A stretch of 64,000 bases of DNA, taken from assembly GCF_034702125.1 (NCBI RefSeq), contig NC_085862.1, positions 19,768,391 to 19,832,390 on the forward strand, read 5' to 3'. Made by a program: the position numbers and the translations under genes. Under the pieces are notes generated by a model. That model was given only the letters and a program-made list of their open reading frames with translations, ran no database searches and was not told the origin of the DNA. The DNA comes from Engraulis encrasicolus. Lineage: Eukaryota; Chordata; Actinopteri; Clupeiformes; Engraulidae. Below are positions 31,061 to 41,800 of the stretch, piece after piece (the first letter of the stretch is position 1; each line of letters begins with the position of its first letter).

Positions 31061-34000
31061 TCATTCTTGACTGCAGTCATTATCCTCCTGGGTAATGTGG
31101 TCTAGGATGGGCTGCCAGATCCTGTAAAATATTTTCAGTCTGTTTGACAAGTCATATCTGAGTCTCTCCAGATGTAGTACACCTGTCAGTTCTGACAGCC
31201 AATCCTTGAATGTTGGAGCAGCTTCTGATTTCCACAGTCTCAATATCAATCTTTTAGCAATAACCATGCCATACATGAGCGTGTTTTCAACAGAAAGGCT
31301 TTGGTCCAGTAGCAAGAGAGAGTAACCAAAAAGTGCAATACTAGGGTCAGGTTTAAATTCTGTATCATAGACATCAGAGAACCATTTGAAAATTTCACAC
31401 CAAAAATTATGTAGCTTTGGGCAAGTCCAAAACAAATGAGAAAGAGAGCCTTCAGCAGACTTACATCGATCACATAAGGGAGAGATGGAGGGAAAAATTC
31501 TATGCAACTTGGTTTTTGAATAATGAAGCCTATGTATTACCTTTAAATTGAATTAACTGATGTCTTGCATTAACAGAACATGCCTGGATCCTGCTGAGGC
31601 CCCCATCCCAAGTAATATCATCGATTTGTAGACCCAGCTCTGCCTCCCAGGACGCCTTGATAAACTGTGTGTCAACATTAAACTCTTCCAAAAATATTTT
31701 GACAAAAACTGAGACCAAGTGTTTAGAGTCAGGACGGCCCAGCAAGAGTGTGCAACACCTATGTTCTTCAGGAAGCTGCTCAAAGTTAGATATATTCTGA
31801 CGGGCATAATTCCTAATTTGTAAATACCTAAAAAAATGTGTTGAAGGAATAGAAAACTTTTCTTGTAATTGGGAGAAACTAGCAAATTGCTTATTAATAT
31901 ATAGCTCTTTCAAAGTGGGCGATGCCTTTTTTCTTCCAGTCATCAAAGACCCTGTCAGAAAAGAGATGGAAGGAAGCGTGATTAAGATGAACTGGAGTAT
32001 ATATGATGGTATTGGGCAGTTTGCAGTTCTTCCTGATTTGCTGCCAAATTTTCACACTGTTCAGCACCATTCTGTTGTGCAGCTTTTGTGTTTGCAGGGA
32101 GACCAGGAGCTGAAAAGAGGAGTGCTGGAAGAGAACCATTTTGTAACACTACTTTTTTCAATTGCAACCCAAGCAGGGGTTTCTTCTGAGACTTCCACTG
32201 AATAACCATACTGCCAATAGACCAAGGCTCTCAGATTAGCTGCCCAATAATAATGCAGAAAGCAAGGAAGACCTAGCCCACCCTTCTCTCTGGATTTTAT
32301 GTAAATGAGTTTTGATATTCTGTGGATTTAAAATTCCAAATAAAAGGAATAATGATAGAATCTATGGTTTTAAAGAAGGCCTTTGTGAGAAAAACAGGAA
32401 GACTTTGAAAGAGATATAAGAACCGCGGCAGAGAGACCATTTTAATGGCATTTACACGACCTATCATGGAGATGGGGAGATTGCGCCACCTACCAATGTC
32501 TTCCTTCATCTTATCTAGTTTGGCAAGAAAAATTTAATTTAAAGACCAATTTAGGGTCTTTTGGTTAAAACAACACCAAGATACTTGAATTTATTCCGTG
32601 ATTTTAAATGGTAAATTATGCAGAAAAATTTGCATCCAGGTCCTCATTTAAGGGCATGAATTCACTTTTCTGCAATTAATTGGTATAGCCAGAAATCTCA
32701 CCAAAGGACTTGATAAGTTCCAATAAAATAGGGACAGACTGCACAGGATGGGACATAAAAATGGCCACATCATCTGCATACAGTGAAAGATGATGATCAA
32801 CATTCCCAAGGCGTATTGGTTTGAGAGCTGGGTGTTGCCTGATACTGATAGCCAGTGGTTCAATTGCTATTGCAAAGAGTAAGGGACTCAGAGGGCAGCC
32901 CTGTCTTGTCCCTCTATGTAGTGAGAAAGGAGTGGACCTATCTTGATTAGTCAGGATACAAGAAGAGGGGTGAGCGTACAGTATTTCAACCCATGAGATA
33001 AACTTGTTGCCAAATCCAAAAAGCTCTAGCACTTTCCACATGTATTTATATTCAATTTGGTCAAACGCACGTTGGGCATCGAGACATAGTGCAGCTACTT
33101 CCTGGCCCTTCTCATATTTGTGATACAGTATGTTCATTAGCCTTCTAACATTAAAAAAAGAAAATCTGCCTGGGATAAATCCAGTCTGATCCGCATGAAT
33201 AATAGTGGTGATGTAATTATTTAACCTATTTGCTAAGATTTTAGTAAAAATCTTCACGTCTGTGTTTAGCAATGCAATGGGACGAAATGAAGTGAGATCC
33301 ATCTCATCCCTCCCTTCTTTTAATAGCAATGAGATATTGGCCTCATATAGAGAATTTGGGAATTTCTGAGCTTCAAATGAATGATTTAACATTCTTAGCA
33401 AGAGGGGGGCAAACTGACCTGGATATTTCTTATACAACTCTATACCATACCCATCTGGACCTGCGCTCTTACCATTGGGAAATGACTTAATAGCAATTAA
33501 AACCTCCTGAATGGTAATGTCAGCATCTATTGCATCTCTGTCTTCATTGCTCAATTTAGGAATGTCTAAACGTGCCATCCAGTCAGCGATGTTCCCCTTG
33601 GCTTTCGATTTGTAAAGTTCTCTGTAATATTCCTTAAAGGACTCATTTATGCACTTAGGGTCGGTTATTATCTCCCCAGTTTTTGATCTGATTTGATATA
33701 TAGCCCTGTCGGCCTGCAAACTCCTCAGTTGTCTGGCAAGAAGTCTTTGGGGCTTGTCTCCTAATTCAAAATATTTTTGTTTCAGTTTCAGCAACTGGCC
33801 CTTAACTTGATCAGATAAAATGTTATTATATTCAAATTTAAGTTTAAGAACAACATGGTTTCCTAACCAAAAAGACAAAAGCCACGAAATCTGCAGTCGT
33901 ACTACATGTGGACATTAGTGTTGTCAAAATATCAACCTGAAGTGGAGAATTGTAGCCTACACCTTGATGAAATGCACAGCCAGTGGTGTAGTCTACGTAA

Positions 34001-35999
34001 AACGCAGGTATACGCACCCATTTCAAAATTTCAGGGATTACAGTATACCCACTTAAAATTGATTTATCCATTATTTACAATAGCACAAATATATACAGTA
34101 GCCTATACACAGCACACATCAAAAAATGCTCAAATATACAGTATACCCACTTCAAAAAGTAGACTACACCACTGGAGCCACCATCACAGTCCAAAGCATT
34201 CATAGGCCTACTAGGTTAGGCTACATCACGCTACTGTTCCATGCAAATGTGCACTCCACTGTCATTTTGACACTTTGAAATTGAAATATCGTTTAAGGAA
34301 GACAGGATGAGCATGGGCACAAAGTTTTGAGTGTGGGGATTTTTAGAAGAGTAGGCTTACAAAATATAGTATAGTAGCCTATAGCTTACAAAAAGTCTGT
34401 CTACATTGTGCAATAAACCCACCATGCAGCAAATAAGCCAAACCTAGCTACTTCAAATCACAACCATAAGTCAACAAAATGTATAACCAAACGGTGTAGG
34501 CCTACCTTAAAACGCTGTCTTCGTCACAGCAAATGTCTTTGTTTCTTGCAATCACTCTACTTTAATCCACAGCTTAGCCTACACACCCAGCACTGGTCAC
34601 ATCAGAATCTTGTGTGGTAATTATTTTGTTCCATTTCTTCAGACATAGGCTACATCCTAAATGTACCACATATAAATATGTATGATAATAATATTATTTC
34701 GACTATAAGGAGATATACTGGTAGGTCACAAAACAAAACAAAACCCATTGCTTCTGTTAGGTGCAGTTCTCTTCCTTACCACTTGGTGGAGTCTGTTCGT
34801 AACCCAAGTCAATAACCACAGAGGAAGTGAATCTGGACTGGAAAGACTGTAAACTGTAACAGTCGTGTGGAAATCGGAAAATAAATCATAATTTATTGAT
34901 ATTTCCATCCTTTGGTAACCAATATACATATCACAGGTTCTTCAAATACTGAAAACGAAACTGTGTTACTAAGATCTTGTAAACTTCCACGATCTACGGT
35001 GTATGAAAATTATCAGTAGAGAAGGGGTGTGGCCAATTTACTGTTTGACACCGTCAGTGAGGTATTGCCATTTGGTATACGGTATAAATACTGGCTAGTC
35101 AGCTGAAATCAATAGAAGGAAGGGGAAAGTGGGAAATCAGTACTTGTAAGTGATATTAGTAAAGTTGTAGGGCCGGTTCAAATCGCAGGGCGGCCGTGCT
35201 ATTATGTTTCACGGCCGCGGCCCACCGGGACAAGTCCCCGATCTCCCGACGGCCACTCCGCGCCTGGTCCCTGCCAGTGGGGTGTTGCAGCCTCCATATA
35301 TCTACTAAGTTAGTGGAGTTAGCTAGACTCTGTAAAACCTTAGATGCAGCTGAGGAGGGCTGACTTGTCTGGGCCGACCTGTCCAAAAAATAATCGGGCA
35401 CAGTGTTGAAGTCCCCGCCTACCAGAAGATGTGTATCAGCAACACTGGGAATCAAATTAAATAATTTAGAGAAAAAATCAGGGTCATCAAAATTTGGCCC
35501 ATATATATTCAAAAGTGTAACATGAAACGAGTTTATATGACCAGTAACCAGGATATATCTGCCATTTGGGTCACACAAAGTGGAAATATGTCTGAATGGT
35601 ATTGTTTTTACGAATTAAAATGGCTACTCCCTGGAATTACTAAGAAAAAGTAGACTGAAATATCTGGTTAACCCAGCTGCACCTCAGCAACTTTGCTCCA
35701 GCGGGCCTAATGTGTGTTTCCTGCAGGAACACAATATCTGCAGCTATTGATTTTAAATGTGAAAAAACTTTGGCACGTTTAAGGACATGACCCAAACCGC
35801 GGACATTCCAGCTGACAAATGTAATGCCGCCACCTCGCGGGGAAGTATTAGAGTGCATCAAAAATAAAATACAATTGTACACATGGCTCACCCAGCAAAA
35901 CAAAAAGAATACAATACACAAAACATTTAAAACGCAACAAAATACCCCTCCACCCCCCTTCCCACTTTCCCAAACAAAGTGAGAATCTAATCCCTCCAA
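31061..35999 (-). pseudogene. L1 ORF2 (endonuclease-reverse transcriptase), broken
   Basis: The endonuclease N-terminus is at about 35640-35830 (SWNVRGLGHVLKR, IVFLQETH) and continues at 35271-35578 in another frame (LLVGGDFNTVPD). The reverse transcriptase lies at 32676-33878 in one long frame with SFRPIALLNTDVKIFTK, RQGCPLSPLLFAIAIEPLA and the catalytic LYADDVAIF. The C-terminal region at 31061-32600 is split over several frames and ends with the zinc-finger-like CDRCKSAEGSLSHLFWTCP. The end of the endonuclease is missing where other sequence is inserted. Not functional. Confidence 0.88.
33890..35270. mobile_element. Foreign sequence inserted in L1 ORF2, with its own MITE
   Basis: L1 homology stops at about 35270 and resumes at about 33880. 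Inside, a MITE at 33981-34174 has perfect termini CAGTGGTGTAGTCTAC and GTAGACTACACCACTG. The right end has GC-rich text (GGCCGGTTCAAATCGCAGGG..) unlike L1. About 100 codons of L1 appear lost. The type of the outer insertion is not recognised. Confidence 0.6.
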
Positions 36000-36148
36000 G
36001 CATATAGAGAGGCAGCCGGACCAGAAAGTTCTAAACTAAAGGTTCCTCTCCAACTAACAACAAAATCAAACATTTCGGTCATAAAAATGTCCAAACCCAA
36101 ACAGTCGCTTAGGATCACATACCAAGCATTGATTAACTCCACTGGACG

Positions 36149-37024
36149 TTATGCAGACAAAGTGTTTGCGAGTGCCCTTGCTTCCTGAAGAGTCGCGCAC
36201 ACCGTTTCCTTCCCATCCACCGTCACCCGAAGCAGAGCTGGGTAGCGAAAACCAACCCTCGCGCCAGCATCCATGAGCTTCTCTTTAACGTCATCAAATG
36301 TTTGCCTTTTCTTTATCACCTCCGCTGGCAAGTCGTTGAAGATGTGAATCGCGTTGTCATCGTAGCTGAGTGGGAACTGTTGACGCGCCAGCTGCATAAT
36401 CTTTTCTTTTGTTCGAAAGTGGTGAATCCGGGCAATCATCACTCGGGGTCGAGCGGCCTCTCTCTTACTCTCGTCAGTGGGCAGGCTCCCGATACGGTGG
36501 GCACGGTCCACTACGATTGGTTTAGGGAAATTGCTTGCCCCTAGCAGGTTAGGCAAAAACTCTGTCAAAAAATCACACGGTTGGCCTTTCTCCACCTTCT
36601 CGGGCAGACCAACTATTCTAATGTTCTGGCGTCTTGAGCGCGCTTCCAGATCTACGACTTTAATGCGGAGTTTCTCATTCTCTGCTTTCAGTTCAGTGCA
36701 TGTCTGCTCGAGGCGAGTGAGCCGGGCGTCCAGGCTGGAAGTAGCATCTTCCACTTCTGTCACACGATTCCCAAGGCTCTGCAGGGACATCTCTAAAACG
36801 TCAAAGCGATCAGTCATTTTTTTGCTCATATTTGCAATGGCCACGAGGATATTTGATGGGTCTGAAGAATCAGCCGAGTCTAGAGATGCCTCGTGCTCAG
36901 CTAGCTCCAAGCTAGCTCCTGCGAGCTCAGAGCCCTTTCCTGGCTGTCCTCCACGTTCTGGCCTTGTTGTCGCGTTGGGTTTATGTGTTTTCCCCATCCT
37001 CAACTCTTGAATTAGTGGCAGCAA
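36149..37024 (-). CDS. L1 ORF1 protein (RNA-binding chaperone), intact ORF
   Basis: The frame is 291 codons from the first Met; the Met at residue 10 (MGKTHKPN) is the likelier start by comparison with other fish L1 ORF1 proteins. A Ser/Asp-rich N-terminus is followed by a coiled coil at about residues 65-130 (LEMSLQSLGNRVTEVED.., ARLTRLEQTCTELKAENEK). Then comes an RRM beginning RRQNIRIVGLPE and a basic C-terminal domain (PRVMIARIHHFRTKEKI). ORF1p trimers bind L1 RNA. The uninterrupted frame implies recent insertion or good luck, since ORF2 is damaged. Confidence 0.88.
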   Translation of the reverse strand: MLPLIQELRMGKTHKPNATTRPERGGQPGKGSELAGASLELAEHEASLDSADSSDPSNILVAIANMSKKMTDRFDVLEMSLQSLGNRVTEVEDATSSLDARLTRLEQTCTELKAENEKLRIKVVDLEARSRRQNIRIVGLPEKVEKGQPCDFLTEFLPNLLGASNFPKPIVVDRAHRIGSLPTDESKREAARPRVMIARIHHFRTKEKIMQLARQQFPLSYDDNAIHIFNDLPAEVIKKRQTFDDVKEKLMDAGARVGFRYPALLRVTVDGKETVCATLQEARALANTLSA

Positions 37025-37415
37025 TCACAAATTATTGAGAAAACGGACAGTTTTTTAGTATAGACCAAATTATTTCAGATGTTGGAGAGGAGCTCCTAAG
37101 AAACACGTCTATTCCATTCGGTGCTCACTAGCGCCCCCATGAATGTGTATTTCAATATGTGTATTGTTTGCCTGTCATTGATACAAGTGTTACAAGTCTT
37201 TATTTCTCTCGCTGACCCATGTGCACCGGAGGAGGTGTGACAGGCAGCAATGCCCAGCAGGTTTTAGGGTCGGTTAATCGAACGTCTCATTTGAAATCAT
37301 AGAAAAAAATTACATCACAAATAAAATCGAAATCGAAAAATCGTCCAGGCCTATCAGGAGTGATTTTATAGTCTTATTCAAGGTCGACAGCCAATGAGCA
37401 TCTCCCCATAGAGAT

Positions 37416-37984
37416 TAGAGATGTACAGGATCCAAGATCCGGTTCCGGATCCGGCAGGATAATAGGGTTTTTTAGACAAGTCAAGTCAAGTCAAGTCAAG
37501 TTTATTGTCAATTTCTTTACATGCACTGGTCATACAAAGAATTTGAAATTGCGTTTCTTGCTCTCCCATGCAGACATAGACTAATCTAGGTAAGGACATA
37601 GACAGTATAGACATAGACAGTACTATCCGGATCCGGCAGGATCTTAAGCAGTGGATCCGGTATCCGGCAGTTACCTAAAAATCAGAATCTGGGGCATCTC
37701 TACTTTTTACGTAGCCTTAGCTTTTCAGTCAGTCTTTCACAACCCCAATCGCTGCATGGAGTGAAAGCCCTTTGGAAGCGGCCGTTGAAGGCAGTGTGGC
37801 AGTAAACCAATGAGTCTTAAAAGTAGTTTGCGCCAACTTGATGAAAAGGGCCCATGTGTGCGAGTTGGCTATATGTTTCAACCCTTTCGTAGCATCCGGT
37901 ATCCGGTTCCGGATCCGGAAAGATCTTAAGCAGTGGATCCGGTATCCGGCAGGATCCTAAAAATCAGGATCCGGTGCATCTCTA
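37416..37984. mobile_element. hAT-type MITE, copy 2, with nested insertion (569 bp)
   Basis: Ends TAGAGATGTACAGGATCC and GGATCCGGTGCATCTCTA are flanked by ATAGAGAT (37408-37415) and ATAGGGAT (37985-37992). It is collinear with 7791-8114 except for an inserted AAGTCAAGTCAAGTCAAGTT.. segment at about 37477-37622 and an interior of roughly 150 bp that copy 1 has lost. Confidence 0.82.
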
Positions 37985-38599
37985 ATAGGGATGGCTCCCT
38001 CATCTCACTCAAAGAACCGGGGACATATTCATGTCCTATTGTTTGTAAGCCTCTCTAGGTCTCCATCGGGAGTGGGTCGGGAGTGACCAGCAACCTTTGG
38101 GCTACAGGTCTGATTCACTAACCACTTACCCATGACAGCCCTATACATGCCTTATATTTATTCTAGTCCAGGCACTGCAGGTTACAGTTAGTATGTGTTG
38201 TCAATGAAAACAGAGCCCATAATGGTTAAATACTGGCCACAGTTATTTCTAAACATTAAACTAACATCTGGACATATGCAACTTAAGGCTCTCACAGTTA
38301 GTTGCACAGAGTACGTTAACTTCAATATCTAACCTCCTGTCCTCTTCTTGTGCTTGTGGCCTCGAGATGCGAGGCAAGACATCGATTGACAATAGAAGTT
38401 TTATTCAATATCTCACAAAATCACAATTTAAAGCTAATTTTCTCATTTGCATTCGGGATATGGAATGGGGAAAAGTTCCCCAAAAGTTGTTGTGCCTAAC
38501 TTAGGCTGACAGCGGGGAAACTGAAATGTTTTCTCCACGGAGTTGGTGTGAGGCATCAAGACAAGGACGGAGGGTTAGATAATGAGATGGACCCAGAGT

Positions 38600-38705
38600 A
38601 TCCCAAAGTGAACCTGACGAAGCGCAATGCGAAACGCGTTGTTCACCTAAATAAAAACAGCAAAAACTAAGTCCACCTGTGTGCGGTGATCCTTCTTTTT
38701 TACTA
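38600..38705 (+). repeat. Fragment with hammerhead-like motif
   Basis: CTGACGA (38614-38620), A, GC-GCAAT-GC, GAAA (38631-38634), CGCGTTGTTCACCTAAATAAAAAC, then CTGTGTGCGGTGATCCTTCTTTT. It has the same order of blocks as the elements at 4778 and 43779 but no visible inverted arm. Confidence 0.6.
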
Positions 38706-38804
38706 TGGATTACTGATAACTGCACTTCACCAGCACCTGGAACCTGGCTGTGCATAGGAGTTCCAGATCTTTGATGACAGAGTATTCCTTGTTTGTTTCT
38801 GCAG

Positions 38805-41800
38805 GTCTCAAGTCGTGTACAGCCCCAGCTGCTGCTGATCATGTGACTTATCCACCACATAAGGAGACGTATCCACACGGGGAGATCGTACAGTTTGAAT
38901 GTGACACTGGTTACACATCAGAATCGCAGCAAATCCAGTGTGAGAATGGAGAATGGGAGACGCCATTTTGCCTACGTATGTTGTCATACAAACGCAAACT
39001 ACATGCATTCTGCCTATAATGCAAATATCTTAATCACATAAATCTCATGTAAGATGTTAATTACTAAAAGAACACTTTATTCTATCTGTTCATACAAACC
39101 GTAGAATAAGACCATCAATCTGACACTATGCCATCAAGTTTGAATATTTCTCTGTCCTCATCCAGGTGACTATAACTTGTGTACAGCGCCACCACTAGTT
39201 AAAAATGCAATACCCATTCCACCATATCAAAGGATTTACACAGAGGGATTGAAAGTGAAATATGCATGTGATCGTTTCTACCAATTGAAGGACACAGACA
39301 CAGTCACATGTCGCTTGGGGCAGTGGACTGAAAGTCCAGAGTGCATTCGTAAGTAAGTTTTCATTCATAGGTTTTGGAAGAAGAAGATGTTCCAATCCAA
39401 AATATAGAGGTATATTATCATAGACGTAGGTCTTGGCTGTCCAATGTCAAGCGCCCATGTTTTTTTCATAAAATATGATTTTACTTGGTTTTGTCAACAC
39501 TGCAGACACACAATTTGAAGTTAAAATACATACAGTATGTGCTTCATACTTCTCTTCTCAAAAAGTATATATTAATTAACATGAATCTAATATAGGCCTA
39601 ACACACACATGGAGCTACACACCAGGCTTGTACGAAATTCCGAATTGAATGAATTTCAATTCAAAGTAATGCCATAATACGAACACTAGATGGTGACATT
39701 ACCTTGAATTTCTTTGAATGTATTCTACACCACCCATTGAAAGTACTAGAACACCACCACCTAGTGTTCGTATTATGGCATTACTTTGAATTGAAATTCT
39801 TTCAATTCGGAATTTCGTACAAGCCTGCTACACACACACATCTTCTGGTGAGAACCAGGCTAATGACAATGACCATTGTACATACCTGAATTCATTGTCT
39901 TTAAAAAAAATATTCGACAGTGGTGACGAATATGTGGGACACATTTTGAGTAATCTGAAATAATAGTAAATATTGTTCTGAACTCACTGTTCTGTAGTAC
40001 CACTTCAACACGTTCTTCCACGACATGGTGATATTATTCAATTCCAGTAGGTTTTTTTAGTTACCGGTAATTGAAATGATGATGTCCAAGGACAGCAGTT
40101 TTTACAGCGTGTGGGCAGGTCTATTGCCATGATAATAACAGAGACGGTTTAGTTTGAGACGGGACAGTCGCCGCCATCTTGTTGACGCCTTCGGGGTGCT
40201 ATTTTGCGATTAGTGAGACCAGATCTGAGAGTCAATGGGAAAAATGAATGGGGAAGCTGAGTATAGGACGGGAGGGAACCCAGCGGTTGTGAAAACCATA
40301 TGGTTGAAACCACCGTGAAAAACTAACCAATCTAGACTACTTGGTTGTGTCACCCGAGTCAAAGTAAAGCTTTTAAAGCTACTTTTCTCACAGCTTTTTG
40401 ACACTGCGCAGACGCAGTAGTTCCATAATGGCACGAGAGTGACAACTTCTCACAACTGAGCATGTGCAACAATTCGTGTGCGCCGATGCAGCTAGATGAT
40501 TGGATCAATGGCAAAGCAGCTCATCAGGCAGTTGGTTCTTGTTGCCAGAAAGGCGGGAGATGTGCGGGTAGACGCCATATTTGCATTACGAATCTTCACC
40601 GTTAATTTCTATGGACATTTACGATTGTGACATATCTCTCCTTCCTAAAAAAAATATCTGATAATAATATACACTTAAATATTTCAAACAGCTGTACATT
40701 TGTGTAACAGACCCTTCGATCCTTACCTGGATTTATTTTGTTCATAAAAATATAATTGATTTCCAACAGAATTAGCACTTTTATAGCTGGGACATGTTTT
40801 TTTCCCAAACTTCCAAGTGTGAGATAGTATCATTTATATTTTGCAATTTATATTTGTGAATGAGGGGAGAGAGGGAGGGAGAGAGAAGGGATGACAGGAC
40901 TATGGGAGCGGGTGGGAGGACAGTAAAGGGGATGAGAAGAGGGAGAGGGGATAGGGGCATGGAAGGGCATAGGAGGCAGGGTGGGAATGGGATGGGAGGA
41001 TGGAGAGGAGCTATGGAGGGAGGAGTGCACATGAGGGTGGAGAATGAGGAAGAGGGATAGAACACCCCTAATGAGGAATAGAGAGGGGAGGACGAAGGGG
41101 GTACAGCAGGATGGGGGAATGGAAAGGGTGGAGAGGAGAATGAGGAGGGGTGGAGAGGAGAATGAGAAGGGGTGGAGAGGAGAATGAGGAGGGGTGGAGA
41201 GGAGGAAAGACACATGGGGATGGAGAAGAGGATATGAGGGAACAGGTCGCCTCATAATGAACCACCAGGAGTTGAACAAAGTGTTTCCGTCATATTTAGA
41301 TGTCATAATTGTTTTTCCTGCAGCTCGTGAGACGTGTGATAGGCCAGAGGGAGCACACATGACCTTAATCCCACATCAGGACGAGTACAGGAACGGAAAT
41401 ACTGTGCGGTACATCTGCAAGTATGAATACACTGCTGGACCTGTAAAGGAGATCAGGTGTGAGGGGGGCCAATGGATTGGTGAAGTGGAATGCCCACGTA
41501 AGTGCTTGATACTACAAAATGTTCAGCACTGCTCATATACTACAGTATATTACATTGAAGAACATTGTATTGCTAATAGGTGAGTTTGGGATGCAATGAT
41601 TAAAGAGATGAAACCAGTCAAGAACTAATATCGATGATGACTCATGAGTTGATTATATCAGTTGAGAAATGAGCTGGCCATATCAACTAAATACAAAATG
41701 TCCTGAATGAAAGCACTAGGAAAAGCCAGAAAGTATTTTTGTACACACATTCTAAAACATATATCTTATTTACATACCAGCTTATACAACATATGTGGTT

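Larger units (their letters stand above)
30867..37138 (-). mobile_element. L1-clade LINE, nearly full length, with 15-bp target duplication
   Basis: The element is flanked by identical ATGAATGTGTATTTC at 30852-30866 and 37139-37153. The minus-strand 3' end is A-rich (plus-strand run of T at 30867-30876). Order on the minus strand: about 110 bp of 5' UTR, ORF1 (intact), ORF2 (broken). Its presence explains the large gap between the dead and the intact sushi exons. About 1.4 kb of foreign sequence interrupts ORF2 at roughly 33890-35270. Confidence 0.92.

Noticed and set aside
36477..37010. Plus-strand ORF of 177 codons
   Set aside because: It is the antisense shadow of the L1 ORF1.
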